Below are positions 42,568-51,846 of a stretch of DNA of 64,000 nt, piece by piece (the stretch's first letter is position 1; each line of letters starts with the position of its first letter). The notes beneath the pieces were generated by a model. That model searched no databases, was not told where the DNA came from, and saw only the letters and a program-made list of their open reading frames with translations. The stretch is from the NCBI RefSeq assembly GCF_900108275.1, contig NZ_FNVD01000006.1:161150-225149 (forward strand), written 5' to 3'. The position numbers were made by a program, and so were the translations under genes. The DNA is from Jhaorihella thermophila. GTDB lineage: Bacteria; Pseudomonadota; Alphaproteobacteria; Rhodobacterales; Rhodobacteraceae.

Positions 42568-43362
42568 ATGTCGCGTTTGTCCCGGCTGATCGCCGCCGCG
42601 ATCTTTGTAGTTTCGCCTGTTTCCGGCGTTGCCGACGAAGCCGCGGATCTGGCCAAGCAGCTTTCAAATCCGATCTCTTCGCTCATCAGCGTGCCGCTGC
42701 AATACAATTACGACCGGGGCATGGGGGCGACCGGAACGGGGCATCGCCAGACGCTGAACATCCAGCCGGTGGTGCCGATTTCGACAGGTCAGGACTGGAA
42801 CCTGATTTCGCGCACGATCATCCCCGTGATCCGCCAGAAGGACGTGGTGCCCGGCACGCGGCGATCCGGTGTCGGGGATATCGTGCAAAGCTTTTTCTTC
42901 TCGCCCAAGGCGCCGACGGCGGGCGGCCTGATCTGGGGCGCGGGGCCGGTGCTGCTCCTGCCGACTCATTCAAAGGTCAGCGGCAGGCAGGCCGCGGCGG
43001 GGATCACTGCCGTGGGGCTGAAGCAAGCCGGCCCGTGGACCTATGGCGCACTGGCAAACCACCTGTGGTCGATCGGAGAGACGCGCAACAGCGGCACCAG
43101 GATCAGCAGCACGTTCTTTCAGCCGTTCGTGAGCTATTCGACCCCCGACGCCTGGACCTTCACGCTGAACTCGGAGACGACCTATGACTGGATTGGCGAC
43201 TAGGCATCCATTCCGATCAACGTCATGGTCAGCAAAGTGGCAACGTTCGGCCGTCAGCCGGTGAGCATCGGGGCCGGGGTGAAATACTGGGCGGATTCGC
43301 CACCGGGCGGGCCGGAGGGTTGGGCCGCGCGGGTGGTGTTCACCTTGTTGTTCCCCAAATAG
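42568..43362 (+). pseudogene. Outer-membrane-type (transporter-like) protein interrupted by an amber codon
   Basis: Secreted beta-rich protein resembling the neuromedin U/phenol MetA-pathway-type transporter family common in marine bacteria. The ORF starts at ATG 42568 with a signal peptide (about 1-22, ending GVADEA). It contains the family sequence ISVPLQYNYDRGMG and NIQPVVPIS, and runs 211 residues to a TAG at 43201. In the same frame, translation continues ASIPINVMVSKVATFG, then VSIGAGVKYWADSP, to GWAARVVFTLLFPK and a second TAG at 43360. That is the expected C-terminal strand set, so one nonsense change (for example CAG to TAG) splits an otherwise intact 264-residue gene. Confidence 0.85.
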
Positions 43363-43481
43363 GGGGCCGCGCTGCCGGGCTTTCCCCGGAGATTTTTCTT
43401 GTTCCCCGGCGCGTGGCGGGTAAGCTTTTCGTGACGCAACGCCATTCAAAGTTCTTCAAGACATGAAAAAGGGGAGGGACC

Positions 43482-43823
43482 ATGGGCAAGAGAGACGAAC
43501 TGATCCAGAAATACGCCGACGACCTGCGCAACAAGTGCGGGATGGAGCCGGACATGGACCTGCTGACCAAGGTCACGATCGGCTGCGGGCCGTCGATTTA
43601 TGACGCCGACGCCTCAACCGTCGCCGCGACGCAGGAAGGTGAGCTGGAAACCGTCAAGAACAACTTTCTGATCAAGAAACTCGACCTGTCGGACGGGCCC
43701 GAACTGATGGAGGCGATCAACAAGGCGATCGACACCTATGGCCGTTCCGAACGCAACAAGTATCGCGCCGTGATCTACTACATGCTGGTCAAGCATTTCG
43801 GCAAAGAGTCGGTCTACGGCTGA
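43482..43823 (+). CDS. DUF2853 family protein
   Basis: Small 113-residue soluble protein, MGKRDELIQKYADDLRNKCG at the N-terminus and NKYRAVIYYMLVKHFGKESVYG-like C-terminal helix (only its Tyr/His-rich character noted). This is the DUF2853 family, frequent in alphaproteobacteria and without known function. A strong ribosome site GGGGAGGG lies 5 nt before the ATG. Confidence 0.9.
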   Translation: MGKRDELIQKYADDLRNKCGMEPDMDLLTKVTIGCGPSIYDADASTVAATQEGELETVKNNFLIKKLDLSDGPELMEAINKAIDTYGRSERNKYRAVIYYMLVKHFGKESVYG

Positions 43824-44005
43824 CCGGGAACGGGTTTCCTCGGGGGGCGTCTGCGCGGAATCGCGTGGGCGTCTTTCATTTTAGACGATTTCTCGGGGCT
43901 TCGCATTTGCGGCCGGACGGCGATTCAGGGTATCAATGAGACACGGCCAGGACGGCCGGAACCTGAGATTTCTTTACGCGTGTGGTGTGTGGGCACGCGG
44001 GGTGA

Positions 44006-44044
44006 GGGAAGGTTCCGGCGACGGCCGGGGCCTTCCCGGTTTTT
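44006..44044 (+). terminator. Probable terminator downstream of the DUF2853 gene
   Basis: Stem GGGAAGG / CCTTCCC with an inner CCGG-rich arm, followed by GG and five Ts. It lies 180 bp after the DUF2853 stop in a 240-bp gap (43824-44063) with no gene. Confidence 0.5.
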
Positions 44045-44063
44045 CCGATCGCATCGCCGTCTG

Positions 44064-44459
44064 TCAGAACAGTGCCAGCACGACCCCCATCGCCGCGCAG
44101 GCCAGGGTGGCATAGCCGCCGTCGATTGCCGTCAGCGCGACCGGCCGTTGCCCATACATGTTGTTCAGAGCAATCCACGGGGCGATGAAGAACAGCCCGA
44201 TTCCGACCCCGCCCATCAGCCCGCCGATTACGGTGTCGATCCCCGACATGGCAAAGACATGGCGCATCATGCCGGCCACGAAAAGCTGCAACACGAAGCT
44301 TGCCACGAAAAGCACCGGGCTCTGCCCGCCCTTGGGCCGGCCGTTCTCGTCGCACGCGACCCCCGCCGCGCGGACCCACGGCCCCGACAGGGCACCATAC
44401 CACAGCGCCCCAAGCACCCATGCTGCGGCCGTGGCGGCCAGAACGTTCAGAATTTCCAC
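44064..44459 (-). CDS. DUF1761 membrane protein
   Basis: 131-residue inner-membrane protein (GTG start, ribosome site GGGGAAAG). Four hydrophobic segments at about 5-25, 48-68, 75-97 and 108-130. The motif AWVLGALWYGALSGPW near the N-terminus and FIAPWIALNNMYGQRP near residue 90 identify DUF1761. Function unknown. Confidence 0.88.
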   Translation of the reverse strand: MEILNVLAATAAAWVLGALWYGALSGPWVRAAGVACDENGRPKGGQSPVLFVASFVLQLFVAGMMRHVFAMSGIDTVIGGLMGGVGIGLFFIAPWIALNNMYGQRPVALTAIDGGYATLACAAMGVVLALF

Positions 44460-44501
44460 GATCTTTCCCCTGTTCGCGCTGTTCCGGGGAATGATGCCCG
44501 A

Positions 44502-44924
44502 TCAATCGGGGTCTGTCTGCCCCATTTCGCAGATGATCCGCCATTCCTCCTCTGTCACCGGCTGCACCGACAGCCGCGAGTTGCGCACCAGCATCATCTC
44601 GGCCAGTCGTGGATCGGCCTTGATTTCATCGAGCGTCACCGGCCGGACAAAGGGCCGAACCGCCCGGACATCGACGCATTCCCAGCGCGGGTCGTCGGTG
44701 GTGCTGTCGGGATGCGCCTCGGCGCAGACCTCGACGATGCCGACCACGGATTTCTCTTTCATCGAGTGGTAGAAGAAGCCGCGCTCGCCCACCTTCATCT
44801 GGCGCATGAAATTGCGCGCCTGATAGTTGCGCACGCCGTCCCATTCCTCGCAGTCGGGGGCCTTGGCCATCTGATCCTGCCAGCTCCAGGTGGACGGTTC
44901 GGACTTGAACAGCCAATACGCCAT
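44502..44924 (-). CDS. EVE-domain protein
   Basis: 140-residue PUA-like EVE domain, beginning MAYWLFKSEPSTWSW and containing WDGVRNYQARNFMRQMKVGE and the C-terminal SRLSVQPVTEEEW. EVE domains bind modified bases in DNA or RNA. It overlaps the YciI-like gene by one base and is followed on the same strand as gpsA and tsaD. Confidence 0.93.
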   Translation of the reverse strand: MAYWLFKSEPSTWSWQDQMAKAPDCEEWDGVRNYQARNFMRQMKVGERGFFYHSMKEKSVVGIVEVCAEAHPDSTTDDPRWECVDVRAVRPFVRPVTLDEIKADPRLAEMMLVRNSRLSVQPVTEEEWRIICEMGQTDPD

Positions 44925-45196
44925 CAGCCGATCACCTTCTTCCAGGGGATCAGTTCGACGGATTCAAAGAGCCCGGCCTTTGCGTAGGGGTCGGCCTCGG
45001 CCCAGTCGCGGGCGGCGTCCATATCCTCGACATCCAGGATCACCAGCGATCCGCACATCTGCCCCTGATCGTCCAGCAGGGGGCCGGCCTCGTGCACCAC
45101 GCCGGTTTCGGCGATATGCGCAAGATGCGCGTCCCGATTGTCCAGCCGCAGTTGCAGCGCGCCCGGCTTGTCGCGTCCGATCAGGGCAACCAGCAT
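44924..45196 (-). CDS. YciI-like protein
   Basis: 90-residue dimeric alpha-beta barrel protein of the YCII family, with RDAHLAHIAETG, GPLLDDQGQMCGSLVILDV and DPYAKAGLFESVELIPWKKVIG-type C-terminus (Asp-Pro-Tyr-x-x-Ala-Gly-Leu is the family signature). No function is assigned. 3 bp after gpsA. Confidence 0.92.
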   Translation of the reverse strand: MLVALIGRDKPGALQLRLDNRDAHLAHIAETGVVHEAGPLLDDQGQMCGSLVILDVEDMDAARDWAEADPYAKAGLFESVELIPWKKVIG

Positions 45197-45199
45197 CCG

Positions 45200-46162
45200 T
45201 CATTCCTCCTTCAGCGGCCGGGCCAGCAGCCGGGCCATGGCTTCGTCGATGGTCAGATTGTGGTCGAGCATGCCCACGACGCAATCGGTAATCGGCATCT
45301 CCAGTCCCATGCCGCGCGCTTTTTCAGCGACGGCCTGCGCCGTGGCCGCGCCTTCGACCGTCACCGAGGGGTCGAAGCAGTCGCCCCGGCCCAGCGCCAG
45401 TCCCAGCCGGTAGTTGCGGGACTGGTCAGAGGTGCAGGTGAGCGCCAGATCCCCAAACCCCGACAGGCCGGCCAGCGTTTCCGGTCGCGCACCCAACGCC
45501 AGCGCCATGCGCTGCATTTCGGCATAGCCGCGCGTCATCAGGGCAGCGCGGGCGCTGTCGCCAAGACCCGCGCCGATCACCGCGCCGCAGGCGATGGCGA
45601 TCACGTTCTTCAGCGCTCCGCCCAGTTCCGCGCCGATCGTGTCGGTGGTGCGGTAGATGCGCAGATTTGCAGTGTTCAGAGCCTGTTGCAGGGTCTTTCC
45701 CAGGCCGGCGTCGGCGCAGGCCAGCGTCAGCGCCGTGGGCAGGCCGCGCGCGATGTCATGGGCGAAACTGGGGCCGGTCAGCAGGGCAGGGCGTGCGTCC
45801 GGCAGCGTCTCTGCGATGACCCCGACCGGGCCAAGACCGCTGTGCAGCTCGACCCCCTTGCAGCAGGCGACCAACACGCGTCCATCCAGCGCGCCGGCAT
45901 GTTCCTCCAGCACCGACCGAAGCCGCTGCATGGGCACTGCCAGCAGTATCGTGTCGCAGGCCGCTATATCCGAGATGTCGGACGTCATCGCGATTGCGTC
46001 CGGCAGGCGCACCCCCGGCAGGCGCGCGGCATTTTCGCGGGCGGCGCGCATGGCGCGGGCGTGGTCGGCCGATCGCGCCCACAGGACCACCGGCCCGTTC
46101 CCAGCCAGCGAGATTGCCAGCGCCGTGCCAAAGGCGCCGGCGCCCAGCACGGCGACGGTCAT
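45200..46162 (-). CDS. gpsA: Glycerol-3-phosphate dehydrogenase [NAD(P)+]
   Basis: Makes sn-glycerol-3-phosphate from DHAP for phospholipid synthesis. 320 residues from the ATG at 46160-46162. NAD motif [16 protein letters not shown] at residues 4-19, [15 protein letters not shown], catalytic Lys in [12 protein letters not shown] near 185 and [16 protein letters not shown] near 240. Its ATG overlaps the tsaD stop. Confidence 0.96.
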   Translation of the reverse strand: MTVAVLGAGAFGTALAISLAGNGPVVLWARSADHARAMRAARENAARLPGVRLPDAIAMTSDISDIAACDTILLAVPMQRLRSVLEEHAGALDGRVLVACCKGVELHSGLGPVGVIAETLPDARPALLTGPSFAHDIARGLPTALTLACADAGLGKTLQQALNTANLRIYRTTDTIGAELGGALKNVIAIACGAVIGAGLGDSARAALMTRGYAEMQRMALALGARPETLAGLSGFGDLALTCTSDQSRNYRLGLALGRGDCFDPSVTVEGAATAQAVAEKARGMGLEMPITDCVVGMLDHNLTIDEAMARLLARPLKEE

Positions 46163-47256
46163 GCCTTGGCCCCCTTCTTGCCGCCGCCCAGCATTCCCGC
46201 CGCGGCCCGGTCCAGCGGCCAGCGAGGGCGGGCCATCAGATCCAGCCCGTCGCGGACGCCCGCGCGGAACAGTTCCAGCCCCGCATAGGCGATCATCGCC
46301 GCGTTGTCGGTGCAAAGCGGCAGCGGCGGGGCGGTGAAGCTTGCGCCTTCGGCCGCGCAAACAGTTTCTAACCGGGCTCGAATGGCCTTGTTGGCCGACA
46401 CGCCACCCGCGACGGCCACCAGCGGCCGGGACGGACCTTCGGCCATGTAGATCCGCACGGCCCGCCGGGTCTTTTCCGCCAGAACGTCCACCACCGCCTG
46501 TTGGAACCCCGCGCACAGATCGGCCCGGTCGGCGCGCGTCAGCCCGCCCTTTTCGGCCACGATCCGGTCGCGTTCGCGCAGAACGGCGGTCTTCAGCCCC
46601 GAAAACGAGAAATCGCAGCCCTCGCGGTCGAGCAGCGGGCGGGGAAAGCGGAACCGGGCGGGATCGCCCTTGGCCGCTTCAGCTTCGACCGACGGCCCGC
46701 CGGGCTGCGGCAGGCCAAGGATGCGGGCGACCTTGTCGAAGGCCTCGCCCGGCGCGTCGTCGATGGTGCCGCCCAGACGCGTGAAATCCTGACAGCCGCG
46801 CGCGATCAGGAACTGGCAATGCCCGCCGGATACCAGCAGCATGAGGTAAGGCCAGGCCGCGCCATCGGTCAGCCGCGGCGTCAGCGCGTGCCCGGCCAGA
46901 TGGTTCACCCCGATCAGCGGCAGCCCGGTCGCCGCCGACAGCCCCTTGGCGCACATCACGCCGGACAGCACCCCGCCGATCAGCCCCGGCCCGGCGGTCA
47001 CGGCGATCGCGTCCAGATCGCCGAACCCGACATCCGCCTGCGCCATCGCGTCCGCCACGCAGACATCCAGCTTTTCGGCATGTGCCCTCGCGGCGATCTC
47101 GGGCACGACGCCGCCAAAGGCCGCGTGCAGCTCGGTCTGGCCGAACACGACCGAAGACAGGATCTCGGCGCGCGCATCCCCCGCCTGCCGCACCACGGCG
47201 GCTGCGGTGTCGTCGCAGCTGCTCTCAAGCCCGAGGATCGTGAGTGTCTGTGCCAT
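46159..47256 (-). CDS. tsaD: tRNA N6-adenosine threonylcarbamoyltransferase TsaD
   Basis: Catalytic subunit for t6A37 formation. 365 residues from the ATG at 47254-47256. Signatures: [16 protein letters not shown] near residue 8, the metal-binding HLAGHA near 110, [34 protein letters not shown] and [13 protein letters not shown]. Works with TsaE (33.8 kb). Divergent from hemD across 76 bp. Confidence 0.96.
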   Translation of the reverse strand: MAQTLTILGLESSCDDTAAAVVRQAGDARAEILSSVVFGQTELHAAFGGVVPEIAARAHAEKLDVCVADAMAQADVGFGDLDAIAVTAGPGLIGGVLSGVMCAKGLSAATGLPLIGVNHLAGHALTPRLTDGAAWPYLMLLVSGGHCQFLIARGCQDFTRLGGTIDDAPGEAFDKVARILGLPQPGGPSVEAEAAKGDPARFRFPRPLLDREGCDFSFSGLKTAVLRERDRIVAEKGGLTRADRADLCAGFQQAVVDVLAEKTRRAVRIYMAEGPSRPLVAVAGGVSANKAIRARLETVCAAEGASFTAPPLPLCTDNAAMIAYAGLELFRAGVRDGLDLMARPRWPLDRAAAGMLGGGKKGAKA

Positions 47257-47332
47257 CCGTTCGGCCCGTTGCATCATCTGGGGCAGGGGGGTATCACTTG
47301 GGCCCTTGGCAAACAATCCCGGGGCGCGAGGA

Positions 47333-48061
47333 ATGGTGACTCTGTTGATGACCCGCGCGCGCGAGGCATCCGACCGGTTCCTCGCCCTGCTGCCCGCCGA
47401 GACGCGCGCCGACCTGCGGGTGATCCATTCGCCGCTGATCGAAACCGTGCCGCTGGATGTCGAACTGTCGCTTGCCGGGGTGCGTGGGGTGATCTTCACC
47501 TCGGCCAACGGGGTCTCCGCCGCCGCCCGCCTGACCGAACGCCGCGACCTGCCCGCGTGGTGCGTGGGCGGGGCCACGACCGCCGCCGCCCGAGCCCACC
47601 GGTGGGGCGCGGAATGCGTCGGACGAGATGCGGACGAACTGGTGCGGACTCTGATCGCGCGCCGCCCCGAGGACCCCCTGAGCCACCTGCGCGGCGTTCA
47701 CGCGCGGGGCGACATCGCCGCGCGGCTTTCGGCGGCGGGGATCGAAACGCGCGAGGCCGTGGTCTATGACCAACGCCTGCTGCCGCTGACCCCGCAGGCG
47801 GTGCAGGCGCTGGCCGGGGCAGACCCGGTGATCGTCCCGCTTTTCTCGCCCCGCGCCGCGCGACATTTTGCCAGCCTTGCGACAGGGCGCGCGCCCCTAT
47901 ACCTCGCAGCCATGAGCCATGCGGTTGCTGAACCCGTTTCATCGTTGAATTTCAACACGTTGAAGGTGTCTAAGGCCCCAACGGCCCAGACCATGGCGCA
48001 GGCGGTGACGTCGCTGGTCGCACGGGCGGGCCGGGTTGTGGGTGGGTCCGACGAGGATTAG
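47333..48061 (+). CDS. hemD: Uroporphyrinogen-III synthase
   Basis: Closes hydroxymethylbilane to uroporphyrinogen III. The ATG at 47333 follows GAGGA and gives 242 residues. The family is poorly conserved in sequence; the recognisable parts are [13 protein letters not shown] at the N-terminus, [16 protein letters not shown] near 56-71, the GD of [10 protein letters not shown] near 125 and a late FSPRAARHF near 170. Its place ahead of the Mic60-like and HemY-like genes, opposite tsaD, is the usual alphaproteobacterial arrangement and raises confidence. Confidence 0.9.
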   Translation: MVTLLMTRAREASDRFLALLPAETRADLRVIHSPLIETVPLDVELSLAGVRGVIFTSANGVSAAARLTERRDLPAWCVGGATTAAARAHRWGAECVGRDADELVRTLIARRPEDPLSHLRGVHARGDIAARLSAAGIETREAVVYDQRLLPLTPQAVQALAGADPVIVPLFSPRAARHFASLATGRAPLYLAAMSHAVAEPVSSLNFNTLKVSKAPTAQTMAQAVTSLVARAGRVVGGSDED

Positions 48062-48115
48062 TCTGCCAGACAGCTTGGTTGCAGGAAATTTGAGAATCGC
48101 AAGGGGGGCTGCCTG

Positions 48116-49444
<1,329 letters not shown>

Positions 49445-49454
49445 GGGGCATCCC

Positions 49455-50963
49455 ATGCTGTGGTCACTGATCAAGATCCTCGCCTTCGTCGCAATCGTCG
49501 CATTGGCGGCGCTGGGTGCGGGCTATCTGATGGAAGCCGAAGGCGGGATGCAGATCACCGCCGCCGGATACGAGATCAACCTGGGCCCCCTGCAGTCGGT
49601 CATCGCGCTGCTGGTGCTGGTGGCGCTGATCTGGATCGGGTTCAAGCTGCTGGGCCTGCTTGTGGCGGTCATCAAGTTCCTCAACGGTGACGAAACCGCG
49701 ATTTCCCGCTGGTTCGACCGGGGGCGCGAACGGCGCGGCTATCAGGCCCTGACCGAGGCGATGAAGGCGCTCGCTTCGGGCGAGGGACGCAAGGCCCTGA
49801 CTCGCGCGGCCAAGGCCGAGAAACTTCTGGGCAAGCCGGATCTGACCAATCTGCTGGTGGCGCAGGCGGCCGAGGCGGCCGGCGATGCGCGCAAGGCCGA
49901 AGACGCCTACAAAAAGCTCATCAGGGACCCGGAAACCAAATTCATCGGAATTCGCGGGATCCTGCGGCAACGCCTGTCGGCCGGAGATACGGAAACCGCG
50001 CGCAAGCTGGCGGAAAAGGCGCTGGAACTGAAACCGCAGCACGCCGAGACGCAGGAGGTTCTGCTGGAGCTGCAGACCAAGGCGCATGACTGGGCCGGCG
50101 CGCGCAGAACCCTGAAGGCGCGGCAGCGCGCCGGGCTCTTGCCGCGCGAGGTCTACAAGCGCCGCGACGCGGTTCTGGCGCTGGCCGAGGCGATGGAGTT
50201 GGAGAAGTCCGACCCCGGTTCGGCGGTGGCCCGCGACAAGGCGATCGAGGCGAACAAGCTGTCGCCTGATCTGGTGCCTGCCGCGGTGATGGCGGCGCGG
50301 GCGCATATCGCGATGGGCAGCCCGCGCACGGCCGCCAAGGTCATCCGCAAGGCATGGGAGGCCCAGCCGCATCCCGACCTCGCCGCCGCCTTTGCCGAGA
50401 TCGCCCCGGACGAGACGCCCGATCAGCGGATCAAGCGTTTCGGGGCGCTGGCGAAGATCCACCCGCACCACCCGGAAACCCGCCTGCTGATGGCCGAGCT
50501 GAACGTGGTGGCCGAGGACTTCCCCGAGGCGCGCCGCGCTCTGGGCGATCTGGCGGAAAAGGGCGGCGACGCGCGCGTCTATACCCTGATGGCGGCGATC
50601 GAGCGCGGCGAGGGGTCGCCCGATACGGTGGTCAAGGGCTGGCTGGCGCGCGCCCTGACCGCGCCGCGCGGGCCGCAATGGGTCTGCGGCAAATGCCACC
50701 AGATCAATGCCGAATGGGGTCCGGTCTGCGAACATTGCGGTGCCTTCGACACGCTCTCCTGGACCACCCCGCCCACGCCCGAGGCGGTCAGCGCGACCAG
50801 CGCGCAGATGCTGCCGCTGATCGTCGGCGCGCTCGAAGAGCGCAAGGCCGAGGAACCGGCAGAGGAGGGCGCGGTCGTCGATGTCGCACCCGAACCGCCG
50901 GAAGAGGGCGAAGCCGAGACGGATCAGGAAAGTAAGGAGCCCACGGTCGCCAAGGCGAGTTGA
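49455..50963 (+). CDS. HemY-like TPR membrane protein with C-terminal zinc ribbon
   Basis: 502-residue protein named for the HemY_N domain; not a protoporphyrinogen oxidase. Two membrane segments (about 5-27 and 48-72), then TPR-like helical repeats from about 95 to 380 (for example RKALTRAAKAEKLL, TETARKLAEKALELKP). Near residue 413 two CxxC pairs (CGKCHQIN and CEHCGAFD) form a rubredoxin/zinc-ribbon-like knuckle, and the last 50 residues are Glu/Pro-rich. 10 bp after the Mic60-like gene; the hemD-mic60-hemY set is probably one operon. Confidence 0.9.
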   Translation: MLWSLIKILAFVAIVALAALGAGYLMEAEGGMQITAAGYEINLGPLQSVIALLVLVALIWIGFKLLGLLVAVIKFLNGDETAISRWFDRGRERRGYQALTEAMKALASGEGRKALTRAAKAEKLLGKPDLTNLLVAQAAEAAGDARKAEDAYKKLIRDPETKFIGIRGILRQRLSAGDTETARKLAEKALELKPQHAETQEVLLELQTKAHDWAGARRTLKARQRAGLLPREVYKRRDAVLALAEAMELEKSDPGSAVARDKAIEANKLSPDLVPAAVMAARAHIAMGSPRTAAKVIRKAWEAQPHPDLAAAFAEIAPDETPDQRIKRFGALAKIHPHHPETRLLMAELNVVAEDFPEARRALGDLAEKGGDARVYTLMAAIERGEGSPDTVVKGWLARALTAPRGPQWVCGKCHQINAEWGPVCEHCGAFDTLSWTTPPTPEAVSATSAQMLPLIVGALEERKAEEPAEEGAVVDVAPEPPEEGEAETDQESKEPTVAKAS

Positions 50964-51082
50964 CCGGCGCGCGGGAATTCGATTCCGACCGACTGCGGCG
51001 AAAATCCGCACCAGTGGCGGGCATGAACTGTACATGGCCTCTTGACGAGTCGGCCGAAAATTCGCATTTAGCCTGTCGGATT

Positions 51083-51158
51083 GGGGCCGTAGCTCAGTTG
51101 GGAGAGCGCGTCGCTCGCATTGACGAGGTCAGGGGTTCGATTCCCCTCGGCTCCACCA
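51083..51158 (+). tRNA. tRNA-Ala (anticodon CGC)
   Basis: 76-nt cloverleaf. The acceptor GGGGCCG pairs with CGGCTCC; D-arm GCTC/GAGC; anticodon loop CTCGCAT with CGC reading the Ala codon GCG; T-arm AGGGG-TTCGATT-CCCCT; the CCA end is encoded. The 3' end is half of a 13-bp direct repeat (see 63354-63366). Confidence 0.95.
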
Positions 51159-51159
51159 A
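51147..51159 (+). repeat. 13-bp direct repeat, tRNA copy (candidate attachment site)
   Basis: TCGGCTCCACCAA, the tRNA-Ala 3' end plus one base. The identical 13 bp recurs in the same orientation at 63354-63366. Confidence 0.6.
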
Positions 51160-51252
51160 TCGCCAAGAATCAAAAATTGATTACAAGCGAAAATTCTTTG
51201 TGCAAAAAATACGCAGATCCATTTTTCTACCATTTTCGTGTCCGCAAATCGA

Positions 51253-51699
51253 TCAAGCGTGCGGGACTGCAGCATCCTCTGTCGTCTTGCGAATCTCAGA
51301 ATGTGGACCGGCGTCCATGTCTGCGTGCTGATTGGCATCCCAAGCCCTGGTCCGATATCCGTTGTGACGGTTCATCCGGTCGGCGCTGTGCTCGTGCGCG
51401 CCCGCGCCACGGCACTGGTCAACGTCCAGGGCCATGAGGCGCTCAGCGACGAAGCCGGCCATCTTGGCCAAAAGCCGGGTGTCAGACGACTGAGACCAAA
51501 GCGCGTGCAGGACTGCGGTCCATGATAGGCTCGCCTTTGTCATGGTTGATCTCCTCGGTCAAACGTCGGTCGGCAAACCTGACCTTGGCCGAAGAACAAC
51601 CATGGCCGCCAAGCGACCCGCGCGGGCCTCGCTTTTCTACGCGAAGGCTCCGCTCAGCCCGCGCTGCCGCCGGAAATTACACCACCCGATGGGACACTG
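51253..51699 (-). mobile_element. IS256-family transposase remnant (N-terminal part and left end)
   Basis: An ORF at 51253-51543 starts MTKASLSWTAVLHALWSQ and carries the IS256 N-terminal pattern VAERLMALDVDQ, HEHSADRMNRHNGYRTRAWD; homology stops near 51345 and the rest of the transposase is missing. Upstream on the same strand, 51677-51699 (AGTGTCCCATCGGGTGGTGT) resembles the terminal inverted repeat at 62510-62531. The flanks 51159-51252 (AT-rich) and 51700-51846 hold no recognisable gene. Confidence 0.75.
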
Positions 51700-51846
51700 C
51701 TCCCATAGGATCTGAGAGCAGCGAAAGGCCGAACTGCCCGGATGGCCGCATCATTGCAATTGGCACAGCCTACGCGCCGGGACAAAACGGAAACCACCCA
51801 TCAGCCGATCAGGGCTGGATGTGAACAACCTCATGCGACTCCACGG

